Below are positions 27,353 through 42,585 of a stretch of 64,000 nucleotides of DNA, piece by piece (positions within the stretch are counted from its first letter, which is position 1; the number at the start of each line of letters is the position of its first letter). The position numbers were made by a program, and so were the translations under genes. The stretch is from Agelas oroides (Eukaryota; Porifera; Demospongiae; Agelasida; Agelasidae): contig OX422200.1 in the NCBI GenBank assembly GCA_949130485.1, forward strand, positions 3,022,274 to 3,086,273, read 5' to 3'. A model generated the notes under the pieces. It made no database searches. It saw only the letters and a list, made by a program, of their open reading frames with translations, and was not told the origin of the DNA.

Positions 27353-30300
27353 CAAGGAGCATATTATCTAGAAGCCATGGGCATGAAGAGTTTAAATATG
27401 TAAACAATCTCTCGGTGCAAAAGGTGCACAAAGCTGTACGGGCTGGCCAATATCACCGTCCCATGCAGCGCCATATTGGGCCATCAATGGAAATTCGCGT
27501 ATATTCACGACTCTTCCTAGCTCGGTACAAAGGTTGCACTAATGCAAGGTGCATATTATCAAGAAGCTATGGGCATGAAGAGTTTCAAAATGTAAACCCT
27601 TTTTCGGTGCAAAAGGCGCACAAAGCTGTACGGGCCGGCCAATATCTCCATTCCCATGCAGCGCCGTATAGTGCCTTCAATGGAAATTCGCGGACATTCG
27701 CGACACTTCCTAGCTCGGTATAAATGTTGCACTAATGCAAGGTGCATATCATCAAGAAGCTATGGTCATGAAGAGTTTAAATATCTAAACTGTTTCTCGG
27801 TGTAAAAGGAGGACAAAGCTGTACGGGCCGGACAATATCATCGTCCCATTCAGCGCCGTATTGGGCCATGATTTGAAATTAGCGTATATTCGCAACTCTT
27901 CATAGCTCGGTGCAATGGTTGAACCAATGCAAGGTGCATATTATCAAGAAGCTATTGGCGTTAAGAGTTTAAATATCCAAACCCATTCTCGGTGCAAAGG
28001 GCGCACAAAGCTGTACAGGCCGGCCAATATCTCCATCCCATGCAGCGCCGTATAGTGCCTTCAATGGAAAATCGCGTACTTTCGCGACTAATCCTAGCTC
28101 GGTACAAAGGTTGCACTAATGCAAGGAGCTATTATCTAGAAGCCATGGGCATGAAGAGTTTAAATATGTAAACAATCTCTCGGAGCAAAAGGTGCACAAA
28201 GCTGTACGGGCAGGCCAATATCACCGTCCCATGCAGCGCCATATTGGGCCATCAATGGAAATTCGCGTATATTCGCGACTCTTCCTAGCTCGGTACAAAG
28301 GTTGCACTAATGCAAGGTGCATATTATCAAGAAGCTATGAGCATGAAGAGTTTCAAAATGTAAACCCTTTCTCGGTGCAAAAGGCGCACAAAGCTGTACG
28401 GGCCGGCCAATATCTCCATTCCCATGCAGCGCCGTATAGTGCCTTCAATGGAAATTCGCGGACATTCGCGACACTTCCTAGCTCGGTATAAATGTTGCAC
28501 TAATGCAAGGTGCATATTATCAAGAAGCTATGGTCATGAAGAGTTTAAATATCTAAACCGTTTCTCGGTGTAAAAGGAGGACAAACCTGTACGGGCCGGA
28601 CAATATCATCGTCCCATTCAGCTCATTATTGGGCCATCAATTGAAATTCGCGTATATTCGCGACTCTTCCTAGCTCGGTACAAAGGTTGCAGTAATGCAA
28701 GGTGCATATTATTAAGAAGCTATGTGCATGAAGAGCTTAAATATCCAAACCCTTTCACGGTGATAAAGGAGCACAAAGCTGTACGGGCCGGCAAATTCAC
28801 TGTCCCCTGCAGCGCCGTATAGTGCCATCAATGGAAATTCGCGTACATTCGCGACTCTTCCTAGCTCGGTACAAAGGTTGCACTAATGCAAGGTGCATAT
28901 TATCAAGAAGCCATGGGCATGAAGAGCTTAAATATCTAAACCATCTCACGGTGCAAAAGGTGCACAAAGCTGTACGGCCAGGCCAATATCACCGTCCCAT
29001 GCAGCGCCATATTGGGCCATCAATGGAAATTCGCGTATATTCGCGACTCTTCCTAGCTCGGTACAAAGGTTGCACTAATGCAAGGTGCATATTATCAATA
29101 AGCTATGGGCATGAAGAGTTTCAAAATGTAAACCTTTTCTCGGTGCAAAAGGCGCACAATTCTGTACTGGCCGGCCAATATCACCGTCCCATGCAGCGCT
29201 GTATAGTGCCTTCAATGGACATTCGCGTACATTCGCGTCTAATCCAAGCTCGGTACAAAGGTTACACTAATGCAAGATGCATATTATCAAGAAGCTATGG
29301 GCATGAAGAGTTTAAATATCTAAACCCTTTCTCGGTGCAAAAGGAGCACAAAGCTGTACGGGCTGGCCAATATCACCGTTCCATGCAGCGCCATATTGGG
29401 CCATCAATGGAAATTCGCGTGTATTCGCGACTCTTCCTAGCTCGGTACAAAGGTTGCACTAATGCAAGGTGCATATTATCAAGAAGCTATGGGCATGAAG
29501 AGTTTAAACATCTAAACCAACTCACGGTGCAAAAGGTGCACAAAGCTGTACGGGCAAGCCAATATCACCGTCCCATGCAGCGCCGTATTGGGCCATGAAT
29601 TGAAATTCGCGTATATTCGCAACTCTTCATAGCTCGGTGCAATGGTTGAACCAATGCAAGGTGCATATTATCAAGAAGCTATTGGCGTGAAGAGTTTAAA
29701 TATCCAAACCCTTTCTCGGTGCAAAAGGCGCACAAAGCTGTACAGGCCGGCCAATATCTCCATCCCATGCAGCGCCGTATAGTGCCTTCAATGGAAAATC
29801 GCGTACATTCGCGACTAATCCTAGCTCGGTACAAAGGTTGCACTAATGCAAGGTGCATATTATCAAGAAGCTATGAGCATGAAGAGTTTCAAAATGTAAA
29901 CCCTTTCTCGGTGCAAAAGGCGCACAAAGCTGTACGGTCCGGCAAATTCACTGTCCCCTGCAGCGCCGTATAGTGCCATCAATGGAAATTCGCGTATATT
30001 CGCGACTCTTCCTACCTCGATCAAAGATTGCACTAATGCAAGGTGCATATTATCAAGAAGCCATGGGCATGAAGAGTTTCAAAATGTAAACCCTTTCTCG
30101 GTGCAAAAGGCGCACAACACTGTACTGTCCGGCCAATATCACCGTCCCATGCAGCGCCGTATAATGCCTTCAATGGACATTCGCGTACATTCGCGTCTAA
30201 TCCAAGCTCAGTACAAAGGTTGCACTAATGCAAGATGCATATTATCAAGAAGCTATGGGCATGAAGAGTTTAAATATCTAAACCCTTTCTCGGTGCAAAA

Positions 30301-33300
30301 GGAGCACAAAGCTGTACGGGCAGGCCAATATCACCGTCCCATGCTGCGCCATATTGGGCCATCAATGGAAATTCGCGTGTATTCGCGACTCTTCCTAGCT
30401 CGGTACAAAGGTTGCACTAATGCAAGGTGCATATTATCAAGAAGCTATGGGCATGAAGAGTTTATAAATGTAAACCCTTTCTCGCAGCAAAAGGCGCACA
30501 ACTCTGTACGTGCCGGCCAATGTCACCGTCCCATGCAGCGCCGTATAGTGCCTTCAATGGAAATTCGCGTGCATTCGCGTCTAATCCAAGCTCGGTACAA
30601 AGGTTGCACTAATGCAAGATGCATATTATCAAGAAGCTATGGGCATGAAGAGTTTAAATATCTAAATACTTTCTCGGTGCAAAAGGTGCACAAAGCTGTA
30701 CGGGCCTGCCAATATCACAGTCCCATGCAACGCCGTATCGGGCCATGAATTGAAATTCGCGTATATTCGCAACTCTTCATAGCTCGGTGCAAAGGTTGCA
30801 CCAATGCAAGGTGCATATTATCAAGAAGCTATTGGCGTGAAGAGTTTAAATATCCAAACCCTTTCACGGTGCAAAAGGCGCACAAAGCTGTACAGGCCGG
30901 CCAATATCTCCATCCCATGCAGCGCCGTATAGTGCCTTCAATGGAAAATCGCGTACATTCGCGACTAATCCTAGCTCGGTACAAAGGTTGCACTAATGCA
31001 AGGAGCATATTATCTAGAAGCCATGGGCATGAAGAGTTTAAATATGTAAACAATCTCTCGGTGCAAAAGGTGCACAAAGCTGTACGGGCAGGCCAATATC
31101 ACCGTCCCATGCAGCGCCATATTGGGCCATCAATGGAAATTCGCGTATATTCGCGACTCTTCCTAGCTCGTTACAAAGGTTGCACTAATGCAAGGTGCAT
31201 ATTATCAAGAAGCTATGAGCATGAAGAGTTTCAAAATGTAAACCCTTTCTCGGTGCAAAAGGCGCATAAAGCTGTACGGGCCGGCCAATATCTCCATTCC
31301 CATGCAGCACCGTATAGTACCTTCAATGGAAATTCGCGGACATTCGCGACACTTCCTAGCTCGGCATAAATTTTGCACTAATGCAAGGTGCATATTATCA
31401 AGAAGCTATGGTCATGAAGAGTTTAAATATCTAAACCGTTTCTCGGTGTAAAAGGAGGACAAAGCTGTACGGGCCGGACAATATCATCGTCCCATTCAGC
31501 GCCATATTGGGCCATCAATTGAAATTCGCGTATATTCGCGACTCTTCCTAGCTCGGTTCAAAGGTTGCAGTAATGCAAGGTGCATATTATTAAGAAGCTA
31601 TGTGTATGAAGAGCTTAAATATCCAAACCCTTTCTCGGTGATAAAGGAGCACAAAGCTGTACGGGCCGGCAAATTCACTGTCCCCTGCAGCGCCGTATAG
31701 TGCCATCAATGGAAATTCGCGTACATTCGCGACTCTTCCTAGCTCGGTACAAAGGTTGCACTAATGCAAGGTGCATATTATCAAGAAGCCATGGGCATGA
31801 AGAGTTTAAATATCTAAACCATCCCATGGTGCAAAAGGTGCACAAAGCTGTACGGGCAGGCCAATATCACCGTTCCATGCAGCGCCATATTGGGCCATCA
31901 ATGGAAATTCGCGTATATTCGCGACTCTTCCTAGCTCGGTACAAAGGTTGCACTAATGCAAGGTGCATATTATCAATAAGCTATGGGCATGAAGAGTTTC
32001 AAAATGTATAACCTTTCTCGGTGCAAAAGGCGCACAACTCTGTACTGGCCGGCCAATATCACCGTCTCATGCATCGCCGTATAGTGCCTTCAATGGAAAT
32101 TCGCGTACATTCGCGTCTAATCCAAGCTCGGTACAAAGGTTACACTAATGCAAGATGCATATTATCAAGAAGCTATGGGCATGAAGAGTTTAAATATCTA
32201 AACCGTTTCTCGGTGCAAAAGGAGCACAAAGCTGTACGGGCAGGCCAATATCACCGTCCCATGCAGCGCCATATTGGGCCATCAATGGAAATTCGCGTGT
32301 ATTCGCGGCTCTTCCTAGCTCGGTACAAAGGTTGCACTAATGCAAGGTGCATATTATCAAGAAGCTATGGGCATGAAGAGTTTCAAAATGTAAACCCTTT
32401 CTCGGTGCAAAAGGCGCACAAAGCTGTACGAGCCGGCCAATATCTCCATTCCCATGTAGCGCCGTATAGTGCTTCAATGGAAATTCGCGTACATTCGCGT
32501 CTAATCCAAGCTCGGTGCAAAGGTTGCCCTAATGCAAGGTGCATATTATCAAGAAGCTGTGGGCATGAAGAGTTTAAATATCTAAACCCTTTCTCGGTGT
32601 AAATGTAGGATAAAGCTGTACGGGCCGGCCAATATCATCGTCCCATTCAGCGCCATATTGGGCCATCAATGAAAATTCGAGTATATTCGCGACTCTTCCT
32701 AGCTCGGTACAAAGGTTGCACTAATGCAAGGAGCATATTATCTAGAAGCCATTGGCATGAAGAGTTTAAATATCTGAACCAACTCACGGTGCTAAAGGGG
32801 CACAAAGCTGTACGGGCAGGCCAATATTACCGTCCCATGCAGCGCCATATTGGGCCATCAATGGAAATTCGCGTATATTCGCGACTCTTCCTAGCTCGGT
32901 ACAAAGGTTGCACTAATGCAAGGTGCATATTATCAAGAAGCTATGGGCATGAAGAGTTTCAAAATGTAAACCCTTTCTCGGTGCAAAAGGAGCACAAATC
33001 TGTACGGGCAGGCCAATATCACCGTCCAATGCAGCGCCATATTGGGCCATCAATGGAAATTCGCGTGTATTCGCGACTCTTCCTAGCTCGGTACAAAGGT
33101 TGCACTAATGCAAGATGCATATTATCAAGAAGCTATGTGCATGAAGAACTTAAATATCCAAAACCCTTTCTCGGTGATAAAGGATCACAAAGCTGTACGG
33201 GCCGGCAAAATTACTGTCCCCTGCAGCGCCGTAAAATGCTATCAATGGAAATTCGCGTACATTCGCGACTCTTCCTAGCTCGGTACAAAGGTTGCACTAA

Positions 33301-36097
33301 TGCAAGGTGCATATTATCAATAAGCTATGGGCATGCAGAGTTTCAAAATGTAAACTTTTTCTCAGTGCAAAAGGCGCACAACTCTGTACTGGCCGGCCAA
33401 TATCACCGTCCCATACAGCGCCGTATACGGCCATCAATGGAAATTCACGTACATTCGCGACTCTTCCTAGCTCGGTACAGAGGTTGTACTAATGCAAGGT
33501 TCATATTATCAAGAAACTACTGGCATGAAGAGTTTAAATATCTAAAGTCTTTCTCGGTGCAAAAGGCGCACAAAGCTGTACGGGCAGGCCAATATCACCG
33601 TCCCCTGCAGCGCCGTGTAGGACCATCAATGGAAATTCGCGTGTATTCGCGACTCTTCCTAGATCGGTACAAAGGTTGCACTAATGCAAGGTGCATATTA
33701 TCAAGAAGCCATGGGCATGAAGAGTTTAAATATCTAAACCATCTCACGGTGCAAAAGGTGCACAAAGCTGTACGGGCAGGCCAATATCACCGTCCCATGC
33801 AGCGCCATATTGGGCCATCAATGGAAATTCGCGTATATTCGCGACTCTTCCTAGCTCGGTACAAAGGTTGCACTAATGCAAGGTGCATATTATCAATAAG
33901 CTATGGGCATGAAGAGTTTCAAAATGTAAACCTTTTCTCGGTGCAAAAGGCGCACAACTCTGTACGTGCCGGCCAATATCACCGTCCCATACAGCGCTGT
34001 ATAGTGCCTTCAATGGACATTCGGGTACATTCGCGTCTAATCCAAGCTCGGTACAAAGGTTACACTAATGCAAGATGCATATTATCAAGAAGCTATGGGC
34101 ATGAAGAGTTTAAATATCTAAACCCTTTCTCGGTGCAAAAGGAGCACAAAGCTGTACGGGCTGGCCAATATCACCGTTCCATGCAGCGCCATATTGGGCC
34201 ATCAATGGAAATTCGCGTGTATTCGCGACTCTTCCTAGCTCGGTACAAAGGTTGCACTAATGCAAGGTGCATATTATCAAGAAGCTATGGGCATGAAGAG
34301 TTTCAAAATGTAAACCCTTTCTCGGTGTAAAAGTAGTACAAAGCTGTACGGGCCGGCCAATATCATCGTCCCATTCAGCGCCATATTGTGCCATCAATGA
34401 AAATTCGCGTATATTCGCGACTCTTCCTAGCTCGGTAGAAAGGTTGCACTAACGCAAGGAGCATATTATCTAGAAGCCATGGGCATGAAGAGTTTAAATA
34501 TCTAAACCAACTCACGGTGCAAAAGGTGCACAAAGCTGTAAGGGCAGGCCAATCTTACCGTCCCATGCAGCGTCATATTGGGCCATCAATGGAAATTCGC
34601 GTATATTCGCGACTCTTCCTAGCTCGGTACAAAGGTTGCACTAATGCAAGGTGCATATTATCAAGAAGCTATGGGCATGAAGAGTTTCAAAATGTAAACC
34701 CTTTCTCGGTGCAAAAGGCGCACAACTCTGTACTGGTCGGCCAATATCACCGTACCATGCAGCGCCGTATAGTACCTTCAATGGAAATTCGCGTACATTC
34801 ACGTTTAATCCAAGCTCGGTACAAAGGTTGCACTAATGCAAGATGCATATTATCAAGAAGCTATGGGCATGAAGAGTTTAAATATCTAAACCCTTTCTCG
34901 GTGCAAAAGGAGCACAAAGCTGTACGGGCAGGCCAATATCACCGTCCCATGCAGCGCCATATTGGGCCATCAATGGAAATTCGCGTGTATTCGCGACTCT
35001 TCCTAGCTCGGTACAAAGGTTGCACTAATGCAAGGTGCATATTATCAAGAAGCTATGGGCATGAAGAGTTTCAAAATGTAAACCCTTTCTCGGTGCAAAA
35101 GGCGCACAAAGCTGTATGGGCCGTCCAATATCTCCATTCCCATGCTGCGCCGTATAGTGCCTTCAGTGGAAATTCGCGCACATTCGCGTCTAAACCAAGC
35201 TCGGTACAAAGGTTGCTCTAATGCAAGGTGCATATTATCTAGAAGCTATGGGCATGAATAGTTTAAATATCTAAACCCTTTCTCGTTGCAAAAGTAGCAC
35301 AAAGCAGTACGGGCAGGTCAATATCATCGTCCCATTCAGCGCCATATTGGGCCATCAATGAAAATTCGCGTATATTCGCGACTCTTCCTAGCTCGGTACA
35401 AAGGTTGCACTAATGCAAGGAGCATATTATCTAGAAGCCATGGGCATGAAGAGTTTAAATATCTAAACCAACTCACGGTGCAAAATGTGCACAAAGCTGT
35501 ACGGGCAGGCAAATATCACCGTCCCATGCAGCGCCATATTGGGCCATCAATGGCAATTCGCGTGTATTCGCGACTCTTCCTAGCTCGGTACAAAGGTTGC
35601 ACTAATGCAAGATGCATATTATCAAGAAGCTATGGGCATGAAGAGTTTAAATATCTAAACCCTTTCTCGGTGGAAAAGGCGCACAAAGCTGTACGGGCCG
35701 TCCAATATCTCCATTCCCATGCTGCGCCGTATAGTGCCTTCAATGGAAATTCGCGCACATTCGCGTCTAATCCAAGCTCGGTACAAAGGTTGCTCTAATG
35801 CAAGGTGCATATTATCTAGAAGCTATGGGCATGAAGAGTTTAAATATCTAAACCCTTTCTCGTTGCAAAAGTAGCACAAAGCAGTACGGGCAGGTAAATA
35901 TCATCGTCCCATTCAGCGCCATATTGGGCCATCAATGAAAATTCGCGTATATTCGCGACTCATCCTAGCTCGGTACAAAGGTTGCACTAATGCAAGGAGC
36001 ATATTATCTAGAAGCCATGGGCATGAAGAGTTTAAATATCTAAACCAACTCACGGTGCAAAATGTGCACAAAACTGTACGGGCAGGCCAATATTACC

Positions 36098-39000
36098 GTC
36101 CCATGCAGCGCCATATTGGGCCATCAATGGAAATTCGCGTGTATTCGCGACTCTTCCTAGCTCGGTACAAAGGTTGCACTAATGCAAGGTGCATATTATC
36201 AAGAAGCTATGGGCATGAAGAGTTTCAAAATGTAAACCCTTTCTCGGTGCAAAAGGCGCACAACTCTGTACTGGCCGGCAAATATCACCGTCCCATGCAG
36301 CGCCGTATAGGGCCATCAATGGAAATTCGCGAACATTCGCGACTCTTCCTAGCTCGGTGCAAAGGTTGCAGTAATGCAAGGTACATATTATCAAGAAGCT
36401 GTGGGCATGAAGAGTTTAAATATCCAAACCCTTTCTCGGTGCAAAAGGCGCACAAAGCTGTACGGTTCGACCAATATCACTGTCCCCTGCAGCGCCGTAT
36501 AGGGCCATCAATGGAAATTTGCGTCTCTTCCTAACTCGGTACAAAGATTGCACTAATGCAAGGTGCATATTATCAAGAAGCTATGGGCATGAAGAGTTTC
36601 AAAATGTAAACCCTTTCTCAGTACAAAAGGCGCATAACTCTGTACTGGCCGACCAATATCATCGTCCCATGCAGCGCCGTATAGTGCCTTCAATGGAAAT
36701 TCGCGTACATTCGCGTCTAATCCAAACTCGGTACAAATGTTGCACTAATGCAAGGTGCATATTATCAAGAAGCTATGGGCATGAAGAGTTTAAATATCTA
36801 AACCCTTTCTCGGTGCAAAAGGAGCACAAAGCTGTACGGGCAGTCCAATATCACCGTCCCATGCAGCGCCATATTGGGCCATCAATGGAAATTCGCGTAT
36901 ATTCGCGACTCTTCCTAGCTCGGTACAAAGGTTGCAATAATGCAATGTGCATATTATCAAGAAGGTATGGGAATGAATAGTTTCAAAATGTAAGCCCTTT
37001 CTCGGTGCAAAAGGCGCACAAGGCTGTACGGGCCGGCCAATATCTCCGTCCCATGCAGCGCCATTTAGTGCCTTCAATGGAAATTCGCGTACATTCGCGT
37101 CTAATCCAAGCTCGGTACAAAGATTGCACTAATGAAAGGTGCATATTATCTAGAAGCTATGGGCATGAAGAGTTTAAATATCTAAACCATATTTCGGTGC
37201 AAAAGGCGCTTAAAGCTGTACGGGTCGGCAAATATCACCGTCCCCTACAGCGCCGTATAGCGCCATCAATGAAAATTCGCGTACATTCGCGACTCTTCCT
37301 AGCTCGGTACAAAGGTTGCACTAACGCAAGGTGCATATTATCAAGAAGCTATGGGCATGAAGAGTTTAAAAATGTAAATCCTTTCTTGGTGCAAATGGCG
37401 CACAAAGCTGTACGGGCTGGCCAATATCTCCGTCCCATGCAACGCCGTATAGTGCCTTCAATGGAAATTCGCGAACATTCGCGACTCTTCCTAGCTCGGT
37501 GCAAAGGTTGCAGTAATGCAAGGTGCATATTATCAAGAAGCTGTGGGCATGAAGAGTTTAAATATCCAAACCCTTTCTCGGTGCAAAAGGCGCACAAAGC
37601 TGTACGGTTCGACCAATATCACTGTCCCCTGCAGCGCCGTATAGGGCCATCAATGGAAATTTGCGACTCTTCCTAGCTCGGTACAAAGGTTGCACTAATG
37701 CAAGGTGCATATTATCAAGAAGCTATGGGCATGAAGTGTTTAAAAATGTAAACCCTTTCTCGGTTCTAAAGGCGCAGAAAGCTGTACGGGCCTGCCAATA
37801 TCTCCGTCCAATGCTGCGCCGTTTAGTGCCTTCAATGGAAATTCTCGTACATTCGCGACTAATCCTAGCTCGGTACAAAGCTTGCACTAATGCAAGGTGC
37901 ATATTATCAAGAAGCTTTGGGCATGAAGAGTTTAAAAATGTGAACCCTTTCTCGGTGCAAAAGGCGCACAAAGCTGTACGGGCCGGCCTATATCTCCGCC
38001 CCATGCAGCGCCGTGTAGTGCCTTCAATGGAAATTCGCGTACTTTCGCGACTAATCTTAGCTCGGTACAAGGGTTGCACTAATGCAAAGAGCATATTATC
38101 TAGAAGCCATGGACATGAAGACTTTAAATATGTAAACAATCTCTCGGTGCAAAAGGTGCACAAAGCTGTACGGGCAGGCCAATATCACCGTCCCATGCAG
38201 CGCCATATTGGGCCATCAATGGAAATTCACGTGTATTCGCGACTCTTCCTAGCTCGGTACAAAGGTTGCACTAATGCAAGGTGCATATTATCAAGAAGCT
38301 ATGGGCATGAAGAGTTTCAAATGTAAACCCTTTCTCGGTGCAAAAGGCGCACAAAGCTGTTAGGGCCGGCCAATATCTCCATTCCCATACAGCGCCGTAT
38401 AGTGCCTTCAATGGAAATTCGCGTACATTCGCGTCTAATCCAAACTCGGTACAAATGTTGCACTAATGCAAGGTGCATATTATCAAGAAGCTATGGGCAT
38501 GAAGAGTTTAAAATTGTAAACCCTTTATCGGTGCAAAAGACGCACAAAGCTGTACGGGCCGGCCAATATCTCCCTCCCATGCAGCGCAGTATACAGCCTT
38601 CAATGGAAATTCGCGTACATTCGCGACTAATCCTAGCTCGATACAAAGGTTGCACTAATGCAAGGTGCATATTATCAAGAAGCTATGGGCATGAAGAGTT
38701 TAAAAATGTAAACCCTTTCTCGGTGCAAAAGGCGCACAAAGCTGTACGGGCCGGCCAATATCTCCGTCTCATGCAGCGCCGTGTATGGCATTCAATGGAA
38801 ATTTGCGTACATTCGCGTCTAATCCAAACTCGGTACAAAGGTTGCACTAACGCAAGGTGCATATTAACAAGAAGCTATGGGCATGAAGAGTTTAAATATC
38901 TAAAGTCTTTCTCGGTGCAAAAGGCGCACAAAGCTGTACGGGCCGGCCAATATCACCGTCCCCTGCAGCGCCATGTAGGGCCATCAATGGAAATTCGCGT

Positions 39001-39341
39001 TCATTCGCAACTCTTCCTAGCTCGGTACAAAGGTTGCACTAATGCAAGGTGCATATTATCTAGAAGCTATGGGCATGAAGAGTTTAAATATCTAAACCAT
39101 CTCTCGGTGCAAAAGGCGCCCAAAGCTTTACGGGTCAGCAAGTATCACCGTCCCCTACAGCGCGGTATAGGGCCATCAATGGCAATTCGCGTTCATTCGC
39201 GACTCTTCCTAGCTCGGTACAAAGGTTGCACTAATGCAAGATGCATATTATCTAGAAGCTATGGGCATTAAGAGTTTAAATATCTAAACCATCTCTCGGT
39301 ACAAAAGGTGCACAAAGCTGTACGGGCCGGCCAATATCTCC
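36098..39341 (+). repeat. Copy 1 of a 3,244-bp near-identical tandem duplication
   Basis: The unit is 17 monomers long, shortened by small indels (17 x 192 = 3,264). It includes two monomers that lack 10 bp next to ATGGAAATTTGCG (about 36,515 and 37,655) and one GTTTCAAATG variant that lacks an A (about 38,317). I found three differences from the second copy, at 36,547, 37,379 and 38,113. Both ends fall in the conserved CGTCCCATGCAGCGCC stretch, consistent with an in-register unequal exchange. Confidence 0.92.
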
Positions 39342-42300
39342 GTCCCATGCAGCGCCATATTGGGCCATCAATGGAAATTCGCGTGTATTCGCGACTCTTC
39401 CTAGCTCGGTACAAAGGTTGCACTAATGCAAGGTGCATATTATCAAGAAGCTATGGGCATGAAGAGTTTCAAAATGTAAACCCTTTCTCGGTGCAAAAGG
39501 CGCACAACTCTGTACTGGCCGGCAAATATCACCGTCCCATGCAGCGCCGTATAGGGCCATCAATGGAAATTCGCGAACATTCGCGACTCTTCCTAGCTCG
39601 GTGCAAAGGTTGCAGTAATGCAAGGTACATATTATCAAGAAGCTGTGGGCATGAAGAGTTTAAATATCCAAACCCTTTCTCGGTGCAAAAGGCGCACAAA
39701 GCTGTACGGTTCGACCAATATCACTGTCCCCTGCAGCGCCGTATAGGGCCATCAATGGAAATTTGCGTCTCTTCCTAACTCGGTACAAAGGTTGCACTAA
39801 TGCAAGGTGCATATTATCAAGAAGCTATGGGCATGAAGAGTTTCAAAATGTAAACCCTTTCTCAGTACAAAAGGCGCATAACTCTGTACTGGCCGACCAA
39901 TATCATCGTCCCATGCAGCGCCGTATAGTGCCTTCAATGGAAATTCGCGTACATTCGCGTCTAATCCAAACTCGGTACAAATGTTGCACTAATGCAAGGT
40001 GCATATTATCAAGAAGCTATGGGCATGAAGAGTTTAAATATCTAAACCCTTTCTCGGTGCAAAAGGAGCACAAAGCTGTACGGGCAGTCCAATATCACCG
40101 TCCCATGCAGCGCCATATTGGGCCATCAATGGAAATTCGCGTATATTCGCGACTCTTCCTAGCTCGGTACAAAGGTTGCAATAATGCAATGTGCATATTA
40201 TCAAGAAGGTATGGGAATGAATAGTTTCAAAATGTAAGCCCTTTCTCGGTGCAAAAGGCGCACAAGGCTGTACGGGCCGGCCAATATCTCCGTCCCATGC
40301 AGCGCCATTTAGTGCCTTCAATGGAAATTCGCGTACATTCGCGTCTAATCCAAGCTCGGTACAAAGATTGCACTAATGAAAGGTGCATATTATCTAGAAG
40401 CTATGGGCATGAAGAGTTTAAATATCTAAACCATATTTCGGTGCAAAAGGCGCTTAAAGCTGTACGGGTCGGCAAATATCACCGTCCCCTACAGCGCCGT
40501 ATAGCGCCATCAATGAAAATTCGCGTACATTCGCGACTCTTCCTAGCTCGGTACAAAGGTTGCACTAACGCAAGGTGCATATTATCAAGAAGCTATGGGC
40601 ATGAAGAGTTTAAAAATGTAAACCCTTTCTTGGTGCAAATGGCGCACAAAGCTGTACGGGCTGGCCAATATCTCCGTCCCATGCAACGCCGTATAGTGCC
40701 TTCAATGGAAATTCGCGAACATTCGCGACTCTTCCTAGCTCGGTGCAAAGGTTGCAGTAATGCAAGGTGCATATTATCAAGAAGCTGTGGGCATGAAGAG
40801 TTTAAATATCCAAACCCTTTCTCGGTGCAAAAGGCGCACAAAGCTGTACGGTTCGACCAATATCACTGTCCCCTGCAGCGCCGTATAGGGCCATCAATGG
40901 AAATTTGCGACTCTTCCTAGCTCGGTACAAAGGTTGCACTAATGCAAGGTGCATATTATCAAGAAGCTATGGGCATGAAGTGTTTAAAAATGTAAACCCT
41001 TTCTCGGTTCTAAAGGCGCAGAAAGCTGTACGGGCCTGCCAATATCTCCGTCCAATGCTGCGCCGTTTAGTGCCTTCAATGGAAATTCTCGTACATTCGC
41101 GACTAATCCTAGCTCGGTACAAAGCTTGCACTAATGCAAGGTGCATATTATCAAGAAGCTTTGGGCATGAAGAGTTTAAAAATGTGAACCCTTTCTCGGT
41201 GCAAAAGGCGCACAAAGCTGTACGGGCCGGCCTATATCTCCGCCCCATGCAGCGCCGTGTAGTGCCTTCAATGGAAATTCGCGTACTTTCGCGACTAATC
41301 TTAGCTCGGTACAAGGGTTGCACTAATGCAAAGAGCATATTATCTAGAAGCCATGGGCATGAAGACTTTAAATATGTAAACAATCTCTCGGTGCAAAAGG
41401 TGCACAAAGCTGTACGGGCAGGCCAATATCACCGTCCCATGCAGCGCCATATTGGGCCATCAATGGAAATTCACGTGTATTCGCGACTCTTCCTAGCTCG
41501 GTACAAAGGTTGCACTAATGCAAGGTGCATATTATCAAGAAGCTATGGGCATGAAGAGTTTCAAATGTAAACCCTTTCTCGGTGCAAAAGGCGCACAAAG
41601 CTGTTAGGGCCGGCCAATATCTCCATTCCCATACAGCGCCGTATAGTGCCTTCAATGGAAATTCGCGTACATTCGCGTCTAATCCAAACTCGGTACAAAT
41701 GTTGCACTAATGCAAGGTGCATATTATCAAGAAGCTATGGGCATGAAGAGTTTAAAATTGTAAACCCTTTATCGGTGCAAAAGACGCACAAAGCTGTACG
41801 GGCCGGCCAATATCTCCCTCCCATGCAGCGCAGTATACAGCCTTCAATGGAAATTCGCGTACATTCGCGACTAATCCTAGCTCGATACAAAGGTTGCACT
41901 AATGCAAGGTGCATATTATCAAGAAGCTATGGGCATGAAGAGTTTAAAAATGTAAACCCTTTCTCGGTGCAAAAGGCGCACAAAGCTGTACGGGCCGGCC
42001 AATATCTCCGTCTCATGCAGCGCCGTGTATGGCATTCAATGGAAATTTGCGTACATTCGCGTCTAATCCAAACTCGGTACAAAGGTTGCACTAACGCAAG
42101 GTGCATATTAACAAGAAGCTATGGGCATGAAGAGTTTAAATATCTAAAGTCTTTCTCGGTGCAAAAGGCGCACAAAGCTGTACGGGCCGGCCAATATCAC
42201 CGTCCCCTGCAGCGCCATGTAGGGCCATCAATGGAAATTCGCGTTCATTCGCAACTCTTCCTAGCTCGGTACAAAGGTTGCACTAATGCAAGGTGCATAT

Positions 42301-42585
42301 TATCTAGAAGCTATGGGCATGAAGAGTTTAAATATCTAAACCATCTCTCGGTGCAAAAGGCGCCCAAAGCTTTACGGGTCAGCAAGTATCACCGTCCCCT
42401 ACAGCGCGGTATAGGGCCATCAATGGCAATTCGCGTTCATTCGCGACTCTTCCTAGCTCGGTACAAAGGTTGCACTAATGCAAGATGCATATTATCTAGA
42501 AGCTATGGGCATTAAGAGTTTAAATATCTAAACCATCTCTCGGTACAAAAGGTGCACAAAGCTGTACGGGCCGGCCAATATCTCC
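39342..42585 (+). repeat. Copy 2 of the 3,244-bp near-identical tandem duplication
   Basis: This lies directly after copy 1 and matches it at a constant offset of 3,244 bp across every landmark checked. After about 42,600 the match ends: the next monomer has GCCGTATAGTGCC where the first copy's follower has GCCATATTGGGCC. The near identity implies a very recent event, or an assembly duplication that should be excluded. Confidence 0.92.

Noticed and set aside
37723-38163. Minus-strand frames in the array (here 146 codons)
   Set aside because: They are shadows of the same repeat; they recur wherever the monomer lacks stops on that strand and have no start or flank of their own.
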